Notes under the pieces: model-generated
What the model was told of the DNA's origin: nothing
Databases searched by the model: none
What the model saw: only the letters and a program-made list of their open reading frames with translations
Program-made: the position numbers and the translations under genes
Part shown: positions 12,227-23,800 of the stretch, in pieces
How the letters are laid out: each line of letters begins with the position of its first letter
Position numbering within the stretch: the first letter of the stretch is position 1
NCBI GenBank assembly: GCA_028554755.1
Contig: JAPTOF010000001.1
Span: 31,491,001-31,555,000, forward strand
Direction: 5' to 3'
DNA: 64,000 nt
DNA from: Cordia subcordata
Lineage: Eukaryota; Streptophyta; Magnoliopsida; Boraginales; Cordiaceae

Positions 12227-12789
12227 TCCTGAAATTGAAAAAGAACAATATTTTTGTGAAGTAAGCTCTTATATAGCACGCATAAATCCGAATAGCTTAC
12301 AGTTATTCTCATGTAAATACGATATAATTGTCGTATGAAATTCTAATCTTCTTTTTTAGTTCAAATATAGGGTGTAGTGATACATAAATATCAAGATCTT
12401 AAGAAGATAAGAGCAAATGCTAACTCATAATTAAGCAAAGTTAACAAGAAAAATAAAAGGTAGGCACAATTAAAAATTCTAAAAATTTACTGAATTTATT
12501 TCAGTACAGCTCATAGCTTTCCTATACTTGTTTGAACTATAAATTTAAATACAACCATCTAAACCTGAAAAGCTAATAATTTTTGTCCTAGAAATTCAAT
12601 GTTGATGTCTTAGACAATTTTTCATCCTTGTATAAACTTACTCAACGTGATTAATTTCCAACCTCTAATGTTCAAGTTATGTTCATTTCAAGAGAAAAGG
12701 TTAAAACTCCAGGTTCAGAATTAAGCTAAATTTTTCTAGAAAAAACAAAACAAAAAACGCAAAAAATAAATACAATATAACTATATAAC

Positions 12790-13005
12790 TGTTCTTATTA
12801 TCATTGTCATAATTCTGAACCATACTAGATTCACCACCACTTTAATAGTTCCTTATCATATATTCTACACAAAAATATTTAAGACATAGAACATAATATT
12901 AATCACAAAAGAGTATTAAACAGAACAAGTTATATTAATTCAAAGTCAACCATCCAAAAGATAAATCTAGGAGTCTGAATACATGAACACAAAGAAGCGA
13001 AACAT
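12790..13005. other. Unassigned AT-rich stretch
   Basis: Sequence between the end of the array and the minisatellite. I see no reading frame, repeat or RNA gene in it. Confidence 0.4.
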
Positions 13006-13009
13006 AAAT

Positions 13010-13205
13010 GTAAACCAAAGTTCGAAAAGTTAGTGCCATCATCCTACTCAAGAGACCAAAATTCAAATAACTAGTTTCATCATCATATTCAAGAAACCAA
13101 AGTTCAAATAACTAGTGTCATCATCCTATGGCGAAAGTTCAAGTGTTTATGCCATCATCGTATTCATGAGACCAAAGTTCAAGCGACTAGTGCTATATCC
13201 TACTC
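13010..13205. repeat. Minisatellite, about 50-bp unit, four diverged copies
   Basis: The motif 'ccaaagttcaaataactagtgtcatcatcctactcaagaga' recurs with changes starting near 13018, 13070, 13098-13130 and 13170. Units contain 'gttcaa', 'actagt' and 'catcatc' in the same order. The repeats are clearly degenerate. No coding role is apparent. Confidence 0.65.
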
Positions 13206-13565
13206 AAGATTGCCTGATAAAGCCTTTCTTCTTGTAATGGGCACTTCTACCAACATATTCCTCCATTCAATCTCCTTTGAAGTAGACTAATGCTTTGACA
13301 TTTGACATATGAAAAATCAGAAATATCTTCCATCGGATGTAACAAATCCATGCATTCATCAATAAAGTAAGGATCTTTCTAAGGAATAATGATGATGTAG
13401 AAACTCTTCCTTAGGTCTTGATTGATCTTTTCCATATATTGGTGGCTTTTGCCTAGAAGCATAATGTAGTTTACCAGTTGTTGTAATGTTACTGAAAATC
13501 TCCCCAAAGTTGTTATAATTCTGCATTCCTTTCTTTTCAATTGCTTGTATGATTTGGATCTCTAC
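13205..13565 (-). pseudogene. Myb/SANT-like domain protein relic (Harbinger-associated type)
   Basis: On the minus strand, from about 13560, a frame reads IQAIEKKGMQNYNNFGEIFS followed by N-I-T-T-T-G-K. This resembles the region after the Myb/SANT-like domain in plant proteins of the L10-interacting MYB / Harbinger-associated type, where a 'Y..L..IFG...ATG' motif is typical. Further on, with one or two frame changes, a segment reads DPYFIDECMDLLHPMEDISD. There is no start codon and stops intervene, so it is a remnant. The family assignment rests on short motifs and is tentative. Confidence 0.35.
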
Positions 13566-13666
13566 TCAAAGTAAATAATATTTAGAATCACTTAACCAGT
13601 TAGACAAAAAGTAAATAAACTTGTGTTAAACATTATGCATACTGCATAGACTTGTTGCCATACTTC

Positions 13667-13742
13667 CCGAGGAGTCTTGACTTTGTTCGTCTTATGGGTC
13701 CCACATAAGCCTTGACTTTGTTCGTTTTATGGGTCCCACGTA
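13667..13742. repeat. 35-38 bp direct duplication
   Basis: 'cttgactttgttcgtcttat' plus 'gggtcccac' occurs at about 13675 and again at about 13710 with two or three substitutions. No function is evident. Confidence 0.6.
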
Positions 13743-14739
13743 ACTCCAGCGTGAGCTAACTAGGTTGAAAATTCACGAGGCTGGCACATAGACGATTAGA
13801 CTTCCTTCAACTTGGTTATTGCATGACTTTCTCCTGTTGCGACCAACAACTCATTGTTTTTCTCTTCCTATATTGCTACTTTAAAAACAATGTTTCTCAA
13901 TAAAAGCTAACATATTTTTCGCAGGCCAATGTTTAGCGTCATCACATCCCTCACTTTCCCCCATTCTTTTTTCTAATAAATTGACAAAGAAGAATCAATA
14001 GCACGAGTACATACATTTAACAAAAGATTCTATACACTATAATTTTTTACTGTTGCTATTACTTTGCATCATTTTTTTTATGTGTTTATAATAATTCTTT
14101 CGCATTCTACTACACTAAACTTTTGGTTGTTTCAATTTGCTACACTATAGATTATCCAAAAATAAAAATAAAACATCTAACTAATTTGTTCTTTTTTTTT
14201 TGGTATGGAATTATTGAAATAGTTAGATTCTAACTCCAAATTTGCACCACAAACTATCAAAAGTGAATTTGATCTTCTCTTTACAATTGTTATATTAGTA
14301 TTATTAAGATTGATAATTGATCCATGTGGAAGAAGATGATTTGTGGGAGAATAATCTCCCTTTCCATCTTTTTGAAATTGTCTAAATTCTTTCACGTACA
14401 ATATTTTAGACATTTGTACAAAACTAATTCTCATCAGCGTGATTCAATTTTCGCATGCAATATTTTAGGCTTTTACTCTTATATTATGTGTACTTCTATA
14501 ATTTTTTCCCTCCTATTATCATAACCGCATTTTTCCTTCCTAATTTAACCCTATCAAAATCTCTTTCCCGAATACCTATGTTCTCTCTTTTCTTTATTCA
14601 ATGAAATGTTTTTGGTTTTCTATTTAGCTGTAAAAAATTAAAATCACAAGAATAAAATTTTAAAAGAACAATCTCTTGAGCTTGAATCTCCCATAAAACA
14701 TGTTGCTCTAATGTTGACAATTTACATTTATTTTTATTA

Positions 14740-16320
14740 GCCTAATTGACATATATACATGTTTTGATGAATGATGACTGACGAGAAAAAATGACTCATT
14801 TTGAATGAATGGATATCGTGATTATTGATACTTAGACTCAGTATGTGCTTTAATGAGTAGTAATGTGTTTATTTGAGTCTTTAAGAAATTATTTTATCCA
14901 TTGGCCTCGAAAGATTGACATTGCCCAAATTTCAAGTCACGAAGCCTCATTAAATGTACTCTAGAAGTTTTGAAGTTAAAGAGTAATATAAGGATGGAGA
15001 CAAAAGATATAAAGGGCACGGACGTAGAATTTTCAATCTAAGGTTTCCTTTCTTATGTGCTTTTTGTCGTTTTTGGCTCATTTGAGATTATATATGTATT
15101 CAAATGTTTTCAAAGTATTTCTGTGCTTTTTTTATGCTTCTTATGACTTGAAAAACTTAGCTTTTGCAAAAAGAGAGTTTGGAACAACAAATGTTTTAAA
15201 ACAACAATTCAAACTCTTTAAAGGTAGAGGGATTCAGGCGATAGGACGATGTAGCACCTCACCCATCAATGAGATGCGAATTGTATCCTAGAGTACCCTT
15301 GTGGGCAAGCGCTTGTGCCAAAGCTCAACCAGATGAGAATTGCAATGTTCTCTAATGGGAGAGATATGCGGGCAACCGGCACAATGGGGACCTCGATCAG
15401 GTGTCAATTGTGACACAAAATTTTATCCAAAACTTACTGTTATTGGTACTCCGGTGTAACTTATCGACTCCTAAACATTCAAAATTGAATTTGAGCCACT
15501 CCCAAATGTACCTAATAACTATATTTTGAAAGAGCATATATATACAACGTATGCAAGAGCTAGAAACAACTTTTTGCACAAATCTAGATGCAACTTGAGG
15601 ATCAAATTATATTCTTATTTTCTCTCTCCAACTTTAAGCTTAATCGTATCTTTGTTAATATTCTTCAAAAAGCTAGGTATGAGATATAACTTGTGAAAAA
15701 AAAATCAAATCAATTGAGAAAAACATTTGGGTTTCTTGATTGGGGGTAAAACAAGAGTCGTGCATTGGTTCTTGCTAAGCCAACCTTTGAAAAGCAAGGG
15801 TTTGATCTAATGGAGATTGTTGAAAATCTTGATTGGGACGATTGGGGAGTGGATGTAAAATTGGCACTAAACCACTATAAATCTTGTGTGTTCTTTATTT
15901 ATTACTTTTCTTTGTGCTTTCAATTTCAACATCATGTGCTTGATTAAAGTTTTCATCAATCCCAAAAAAGTGGTATACAAGGTCAAAATGTTATATTAAC
16001 CCCCCTTATCACGTTTGCCACCCAATAAGTGGTATTGAGAGCTGGTACTTATGGGTATACTAATCATCTTGTAAGTGATCCTACGATGGCAAACAGGTCT
16101 TGACCTTTTGATAAGGGGTTTTCACCTTTCAAGCCTCCTCAGTTTGATGGATTAAACCATCCGTGTTGGAGAAGATGCATGGAAGCCTACATTCAATCTG
16201 TTGATTACGAGTCATGGAATGTGGTGAAAGACGGTGCCTATATTCCAATGAGAATTGAAGATGATTGTACTATCATTTTCAAAAGGAAAATTGAGTTTAC
16301 ATAAGAGGACAAAGACATTC
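14740..16320 (+). mobile_element. Truncated Ty1/copia (Sirevirus-like) element: 5' LTR, primer site and start of gag
   Basis: At 16030-16045 the sequence 'TGGTATTGAGAGCTGG' resembles the initiator-Met tRNA primer-binding site that follows a 5' LTR. The ~1.2 kb upstream is LTR-like sequence whose left edge I place only roughly. Downstream, 16125-16310 encodes a copia gag start: residues FKPPQFDGLNHPCWRRCMEA then YIQSVDYESWNVVKDGAYIP. This matches the 'FDG.NY.YW..RM..(I/L)QS.DYELWE...DG' pattern of Sirevirus gag. The frame ends at a stop soon after and no protease, integrase or RT follows, so the element is truncated. Confidence 0.6.
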
Positions 16321-17040
16321 TCGTATAAGGCTTTCCGCTTCTTGTATCTTTTGCACATTGTACTTGTACATATTCTTCATCAATGGAAAAATAGCTCACT
16401 TACCCACCCAAAAAAAAAATGATAGAATTTTATTTTTACAAGTGTTCATTCCATAATAATATTACAATATTGCCGTTAATAGAATTCTGTTCTCCTTGTT
16501 TCCACTTGTTTTTTGAGTTAAAAAAAAAACTAAAAACATTTACAAGTGTTTTCTATTTTTTGAGTAATAATTTTCTGGAATTATTTTTTAAAAACAATAA
16601 TAGACATACCTAACCATTTTTTTTTTTTTGTTCTAAAAAACGAAAAAACATGTTCTTAAAAAAGACACTTCCAAATAAGCCCCAACGATTTAACAATTTT
16701 CCTTCGATTAAAAAAATTTCTCCACCTCCAGCTACTACGGATAATTCAACTCTGTTGTCTCCACAATTTAAGCATCACAAAAAAGCTGAGTGGCAACATT
16801 AATGCAATCTAAAGATGATGCAAAATACTTTGGTAGTCTTATGTTCAAGCACTACACTAAAATCCACTAATTTGAGATACTAAAACAAATATAATGAAAA
16901 GAAAGAAAAATTTTCAAGCAATTAAATAGTGTGTTTCCTAGACACTCTCATTGAGGCATAATTGCGCAAAACATGACAAGCAGACAAGCATAACTTTTCT
17001 TATTGTTGTCTTCTATATTAGGAAGATTATTAAATATGTT
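16321..17040. other. Unassigned AT-rich stretch
   Basis: Contains several A and T homopolymer runs. A short block at 16330-16400 resembles the generic 3' end of a retroelement, but no motif is decisive. No gene is supported here. Confidence 0.3.
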
Positions 17041-17145
17041 CTTTTTTTTTTTTTTTCTTTTAACAAACCCTCCCACGGGATTTGAACCCAAGATTTTATT
17101 CCTAAAAAGGGTAGTCTCTACTACTTAAGCTACCTCTAATCTCAG
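17041..17145 (-). mobile_element. tRNA-derived SINE-like copy
   Basis: On the minus strand an RNA polymerase III A-box-like sequence (GGTAGCTTAAGTAGTAGAG, 17134-17117) is followed by a B box (GGGTTCAAATCCC, near 17090-17077). The copy ends in an A-rich tail, seen as the T run at 17041-17060. Box spacing and tail fit a plant tRNA-derived SINE. It lies about 540 bp downstream of the FAR1-gene stop. Target duplications were not resolved. Confidence 0.6.
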
Positions 17146-17680
17146 TTTACGAATATGTTTGTAGCAAACTTGTTTGCATACAACCAACAAAAAGAAGAAT
17201 TTGCAAGGAATTACCAGAGTGGCAAAGCAAGAATATTTTTTGACTCCAGAGGCCAGCTTAACCTCAAAATGCAACTAAATGATAACCAATTTAAAGTTGC
17301 AACAGCATCTGTTGTCTTTCCGAGTATCAACGGTATGCAAAACCCTCTCTGTCAAACCTACCTTCGTGTCTTAGTGAAAATGAACTCCAACAACTTTTTC
17401 AAGGGGATATAATTGATCAAAACTAAACTATGTATGAAACCTGAGAGATGTCCGGATAATCCAAAAATTTTACCAGACCAAATGGGCTCGCCTACCCAAC
17501 TTGCGCTTTTACAGCTTACTCATTGTGAAAACATTGATTTCTTAAGTTCAATACCATTCCTAAACAATGAGTGGTCGAGCTGAAACCTATCTTGTAGCTG
17601 CAAGTAACTTCTGCATGAGAAAATAGAAGTTGCATGCAAGATTTACTAAGGAAGCTAGAGGAGTACCATCCACACTGAAA
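17146..17680. other. Region downstream of the FAR1 stop, likely 3' UTR and flank
   Basis: No coding motif on either strand. A plus-strand open frame at 17155-17412 has no recognisable feature and I do not call it a gene. Confidence 0.35.
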
Positions 17681-17885
17681 CTATCTTGAAGATAAAAGTT
17701 CCTCTCCAAGTGGTGCAACCTCTTTTAAATTATTTACTACAACGTCAACCTTCTTTGATAACTGATCACCATACTCTTCAACAACCCTTTGTACATGCAA
17801 TCAACTGTTTTTGGTATATTGAACACAACCTTTTCTTGTTTTGTAGCTCAGCAGTTAGTTGCTGAATTTTCTTATCCTTCTCGTC
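17681..17885 (-). CDS. FAR1-gene exon 4: C-terminal coiled coil, frameshifted
   Basis: The acceptor is TCCTTAG|GAC. The frame opens DEKDKKIQQLTAELQNKKRL, typical of the helical tail of short FRS proteins, and joins exon 3 in phase 0. After about 29 residues the reading frame must change near 17796-17805 for the family-like continuation (VVEEYGDQLSKKVDVVVNNL, then KE.....EELLSSR) to be read to the stop at 17683-17681. In the original frame a TGA occurs at 17780-17778. The 205-bp exon length is one more than a multiple of three, consistent with a single-base insertion. An assembly error or polymorphism cannot be excluded. Confidence 0.7.
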
Positions 17886-20800
17886 CTAAGGATAACAAGC
17901 ACAAGAGATATACACAAGTGGTTATAGTATCATTAAAATTCAAATGAGGATGTATTTTTTTCACAGTTAACAAAAAAGCATCAATACCAGAGAACTAAAC
18001 CAACCAATTCTAATGCACATGCACATACATCCAGGAATAAAGAGAGAGGGAGGGAGCCGGTATTCCTTATGGATCATTTTTTGGGGGTAAATCTCAAAGT
18101 AATGTATTGTTAAGATCTTGTCTATAGAATGATGCAACACAACAATCTAGAAGCATGTGCAGAAAGCATGATAAAGAACCATAAGAAGAAAATCAGAAAT
18201 TTTGACTAGACCACCATAATGGCCTCAACAGAATGGATAGCATCACACAGTGGCATGGTTGAAAAGTAGAAGTATCAACTAATTCTGAATATGGTAGTTA
18301 TATGAACAACTAAGAAGGTTCATTTATCTAAGAAGTTTCCAGATGCTAGAAGAAGATAAATAGGATCTAACCTAGCAAACAAATTCAGCCATCTTAGAGG
18401 GTGTTCGGCATAGCTTCTTTCTCAAATGGTTAATAAGCTGTTAGTGTTTGACTCAGCTTCTTTTTAGCTCTAAAAGGAGCCTCTTTTGGGCTTCTTTCTG
18501 GAGTACTGTATTCCCTGGTGTGTTTTCTTGTTTTCTTGTTTTCTTATTTTGTTCTTCTGAGCTTAAGCTCTAGAAAACAAGTTATTTGGCCAAGACAACT
18601 ATCAAACTATTCTTGATATTATTTTTTTTAGAGTTTATAAGCTCCAAAGAAGCTTAGCTAAAACCCTGTTAAATCAACTACTCAAACAACAACTGCATCT
18701 TATTTTTAATCTGATGGCCATGGTTGACCTTAAATGAATCTGAAAATGACTAAAGACTAATGCGCATACTACAGGTCATGAAACTGAAACTAAGATAATG
18801 GAGTGTACGGCCTTAACAAACTTGCATAGTGAAAAGGAACACCAGGGACGAAATCCCTCTGTGTAAAAATAAGTATACGAACCCATAACATAAATTGATC
18901 CGAAGATTCAGGAGAAAAGACGGAAAAGAAGAGAAATTAGGTGCAAAATTAAAACAGAAGGCAGGGAACTGGAGAAGATGCAAAAATTAAGAACTGGTTT
19001 TTTGTTTCTATAAGTAGAAATGAAAAATTGAATAACTTAGAGAACAATAGTTCTATTAGCAGCGCAAAAGTTGCACCATATCGAAACATCAAAATAGAAC
19101 AGAACCACCAACAAAACCCAAAATAATTGTGACTCATACAATAACAAAAAAAAGAAACTAATAAAATCTTTGATAAACATTCCATGGTAACACCATCAAT
19201 GTTTTAGATCTACAACAAGTCAGGTTGATGCCTCGCCACCTGCAATTACTTGAAGATTTCAACATTTTAATGGCAACTAGGGGCACTACACCTTAAAGAT
19301 TAATTTGTAGGATAAGCTTCTAATATTCAAATCCCTACCTTAACCCAACCTACATAATATTTTTAAGACAATCCAAATCAGATGAAACCTTGAACTTGCT
19401 GCCTTAAACGTGATATGCAGTAATAGCAAATCCACAATCAAGGTCACTTTGATATAAAACTCTCCAAAGTTACATCAGACTAAGGCAACTGATTTCCCTA
19501 GCTAATCTAAAGCTGAAGTAGCACTAAAAAATTGTTAAGAATCATTGAGGTTCCACCACAAAAACCAATTGGTCAATGTAAGAAGTGGCCTAGAACTTTA
19601 TATGGTGGCCTTGAATCTTGAGATTTTTCTATGCGGGAGATGTATATTTCAACACCCCTCCTCACATGTGACCTATAATAAGTTTCAAGAACCAAGATCC
19701 AAGAATTGGATCGAGCTTGAACAAGCTAAACCAGAAATCCTGCTAATCGAGAACCAAGGAGCAGGAACGAGATTGAGCTCAAACAAGTTAAACCAGGAAT
19801 CTAGCAGCACGGAACGAGATTGAGCTCAAACAAGCTAAACCAGTAATCTAGCGAACGAAGAAACAAGAGCTCACACAAGCAAACAACTAGAGACAAGTCA
19901 TACATGCACGACACAAGAAGCTAAAATCTAGCTCTGCTACCATGTTAATAATTACTGAGCTTCCACCACAAAAATTAATTAGTTAGTATCAGGAGTGACC
20001 TAGAACCTTATAAGATAGTCTTGAGTCTTGAAATTTTTATATGTGAGAGATGTATATTTCAACAAAAACATAAAGTTAACTTCCTAAAACCACTTGGTGT
20101 TACCAAGTAACATGGAATATTATATGATGGTCTTTAATTTATTACAACATAGAAAATTGTATTTCTTAACACTCCTGATAGGAGCAAAAAAGTAACTTCT
20201 GGAATACATGAGATAATATGGAGGAATATAATCAGTGAGACAACCTGCAAAGACATAAAGGAACATGGACCACAAGAGATGGGTCACTGTGGATGGACAA
20301 TATTGGACCAAGGCTCAGGTCTGATAACATGTTTCCTAGAGACAACAGGTATCTCGTGGAACTTTTGATAAATCAAATGTGTGAGAAAGTATTCCTTACC
20401 AGAAGCAAATCTATTAAAATCTCCAACAGAAGACAATCACCATGTTTCTTTTTTTTTTTTTTTTTGGGGAACTGCCCACCCTCATGGGATAAGAACCAGG
20501 ACCTTACAAGAACATCTTTTGAGAAAACAATCTCCAACTAGCCCTTCCTCCAGTTATGACAGCTTTACATAGTATAGCAAGTTAAAAAGAACTAAACATG
20601 TCTTTGCTCAGCACTACAGAATTGATAACTTCTTCTTCAAGAATACCAGAAGTATCTCTATTCATATCCAATGTTTTGAAAGAATCTTAACCAAGTTGAG
20701 TCCTGCTGACAGTTATGGTCATCTGCTGACAACTTAATTATGTTATTGCTTTAATTCATTCATCAAGATCCCACTATCTATAATGTTTTCATTCTCACTG

Positions 20801-23800
20801 TTTTTTCAGCAAGCTGCATGCTTTTTAGCTTTCTAGTAAAAGATGCAAAGCAAAAACAGTTTTATGCTAAGAGAAAAGGCATATCTATTGATAAGATAGT
20901 CATATGACTTGTAATAGAAAGTGATAGGTTGTATAGAATTACTCTGTCACAATCAGTAATATTAGCATAGCTATTTTAACTAACAAAGCAGTTAGCTGAG
21001 CTGTTGTATCAGGCAGTTACAAAAGCAGTTAGTTAGTAGCTTGAGTGCCAAGACACTCTATTTTATAAATACCTCATGTAATCAGTTTTAGTTAATATGA
21101 AAGATCAAGATATTTTTTCATGCTCTTCATTTCTTCATACGATATCTAGAGCTAGGTCTTTCCAGAGAAGAATTTTTTTTTCGAAACCCTAGTCTAGGGT
21201 TTCATTCATCAGCGATTAGCTAGAAATCTCCAATTATAGCTAGTTCTTTCTTATCCCAGCTGTAAATCAGTTTCTTCTCTGCTCGCCAAGCTTCACAAAG
21301 GGTTTTTCTATTGGTATTCCATCAATCTAGCCTCTTCTCCAATTGGTTGAAGCTTATTCCATGGCGGAACTACATGATTTACCTACTGGAGTTAAGTTTC
21401 TCATTCAAAACTTCACATCTATGGTGCATATCAAACTGGATTCCACAAATTACATGGTCTGGAGATCTCAATTGCAGTGAATCTTCAAGGCACATCATCT
21501 GTTGGATCATATCACAGGGAAATCACCTTGTCCTGCTCCAACTGTGAAGGATGCTACTGGGAAGAACATAATCAATCCTGATTATGAAGCCTGGACTTCC
21601 TTAGATGAGCATCTTCAGAACTATCTCTTTGCTGCTATTTCTCCTATTGTTCTTACTTTAATTCTTCATTTAAATACAGCTACTGCTATTTGGCAAGCAC
21701 TTGAACAGAGATTTAGCTCCTTTAGCAGATCTCATGTTCATCATCTGAAGAACAGACTTCTCAATATCACTAAGGGCACAAAAACAAAGCAAGCTTATCT
21801 TGATGAAATCAAGACCATCACTGATAGCTTAGCTGCTGTAAATGATATTGTTACAGAGGAAGATCTAGTTCTTCTCACTCTCAGGGGACTTCCTCCTGAG
21901 TATGACTCCTTTTAGCTAGTGTTAGGTTAAGACCTACATCTATTGCAGTCTCAGAGTTAAATTATTTGCTTCTAAGTGAAGATTTTAATTTTCAGTTAAA
22001 GAAAAAGCTCACTCAAGCAGATTCTTCCTCTGATACTCACACCCTGTTGTATACCAACACTACACAAGGTAAGGGTTCTAATAGAGATAGAGGCAGAGGG
22101 AGAAATTCAAATCCTAAAGGAGGAGGTAGGGGCAGAGCTCCTGCTAATAGAGGAGGCTATACTCAGTTATCATCTTCATCTGTTTCACCACAGGGAAACA
22201 ATTCCAACTCAAACTCAGTTTCAATTGGTTCTTCCTCTGACTCCTCCATTAAGATCTACTGTCAGATTTGTGAAAAACCAAATCACAATGCTAGAGAGTG
22301 CTGGTACAGATTTGATACCACTTATGCTAATCCTCAGTCAGACAAATGGGCCTACAACACTCAGGCTGGTGCTTCAACTTCTAATGATGGCTCATGGGTT
22401 CTAGACAGTGGAGCAAACACTCATGTCACTCGTGATTTGAGCAATCTGTCTACTCATACTCCTTATCAAGGAACAGAGTCAGTGACTGTAGGTAATGGTA
22501 CTCAACTTCCTATCATTAGTATTGGACCTGGTAAACTTTTCACTTCTTCTTCCATCTACAAGTTGACTAATGTCCTTCGTATCCCTCAAATTTCCTCCAA
22601 TTTAATTTCTGTGTCACAATTCACTCTTGATAATAATTGCACCTTGATTTTCAACTCACAAGAGGTACTGATTGTGGATAATTCCACTAAGCAGATTCAG
22701 TACAAGGGCCTTTGTGAGCAAGGTCTATACAAGCTTCCATCTCAATTACCATCCACTACTCAGCTATCTCCTACAATTCTCAGTTGCAGCGGCAGCGCTA
22801 AAGCTCCAACTCAAACTACTCTTTGGCATCAAAGACTGGGTCACCCTGCCAAGAAACTGTCTTCTGTATTGCCTTCTTTGTTACATTGTCAGTTAGATAG
22901 TGACAGTCATACTTGTAATTCATGTGCTATAGCAAAATCTCATAAAATTCCATTTTCTTTGTCTACTACTGTCACTACTAAACCTTTTCAATTGGTACAC
23001 TCCGATGTTTGGGGTCCCTCACCTTTACCTTCTTATCAACATTATAGATATTATATACTGTTTCTATGATTTTACAAGATCTGCCTGGTTTTGTCCTTTG
23101 AAACAAAAATCAGATGCTTATTCTGCTTTTTTGTTGTTCAATGCCATGGTACAAAATCAATTTGATACTAAAATTAAGATATTTACAACTGATAATGGAA
23201 CTGAATATCTTAATTCTTAGTTCAGTTCCTTTCTTCAGTCCTTGGGAATAATCCATCACACCACATGTCCTTACACCCCAGAGCAAAATGGCAAAGTTGA
23301 AAGAAAACACAGGCATTTGGTAGAAACTGCTTTGACTCTTATGCATCAGGCTAGTTTACCTAATTCTCTATGGCTTGAGTCACTGGCTGCAGCTAATTAC
23401 TTAATAAACAGGCTTCCTACACCTGTTCTGTCTAATAAGTCTCCTTTTGAGTGTCTTTATTCCAAGCAGCCAAACTACATGTTTCTCAGAGTTATAGGTT
23501 GTCTGTGCTATCCTTGGCTAAGACCTTATACTAAACACAAACTACAACCAAGGTCTACTCCCTGTGTTTTCATTGGCTATTGTCCTACTACTAAAGGGTA
23601 TAAGTGTCTAGATCCTAAAACAAATAGAGTGTACATTTCTAGGCATGTTCAATTCATAGAACATGTGTTTCCTTTTGCTACTTCTGCTTTGCAGGATGCA
23701 AAATCTTCCACTCTTACTTCAGCCTGTTTTCCATCTCTGAACACTAGTTCATCAGTCTTTCCCACCTCACAGGATTTCACTACTCCTGCAGTGTCCCAGT

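Larger units (their letters stand above)
1240..12780. repeat. Four-copy head-to-tail tandem array, unit about 2.65-2.7 kb
   Basis: The same ordered landmarks recur four times: a 'gaaaattcttgcat' block, a 'gggaggtgaagaaaatgtg' block, 'aagccaaagccacatcgact', 'cccaaattccttcata' and a long A-rich tract. The first landmark falls near 1240, 4670, 7316 and 10612. Copies 2 to 3 are spaced about 2646 bp. Copies 3 to 4 are spaced about 3296 bp, which becomes about 2.7 kb once the MITE in copy 3 is removed. Copy 1 is lengthened by two insertions and has lost the block that carries the ATG in the other copies. Copy 4 stops near 12780, so its last ~0.5 kb is missing. The copies clearly differ by many substitutions and small indels, so the array is not recent. 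Each unit carries one decayed minus-strand frame, listed separately. Confidence 0.85.
19533..20064 (-). mobile_element. TRIM (terminal-repeat retrotransposon in miniature)
   Basis: Two 122-bp direct repeats (19533-19654 and 19943-20064) begin TGTTA and end CAACA on the plus strand. In element orientation (minus strand) they begin TGTTGAAATATACATCTC. Just inside the upstream repeat the minus strand reads TGGTAGCAGAGCTAGAT, a match to the Met-tRNA primer-binding site. A purine tract (GTGAGGAGGGG) precedes the other repeat. The interior is only about 288 bp, has no coding capacity and holds a short tandem motif (gaacgagattgagctcaaac). Flanks aaaat/aaaac are a near-perfect 5-bp target duplication. 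Total length is 532 bp. Confidence 0.85.

Noticed and set aside
13675..13745. Short CRISPR-like repeated motif
   Set aside because: Only two direct copies with no spacer structure, in a plant genome; a simple duplication explains it.
17077..17134. Possible tRNA gene from the B-box-like sequence
   Set aside because: No acceptor stem or anticodon arm can be formed around it, and an A tail follows, so a SINE fits better.
17155..17412. 85-codon plus-strand open frame
   Set aside because: No family resemblance, no splice or promoter context, and it lies in the probable 3' UTR of the FAR1 gene.
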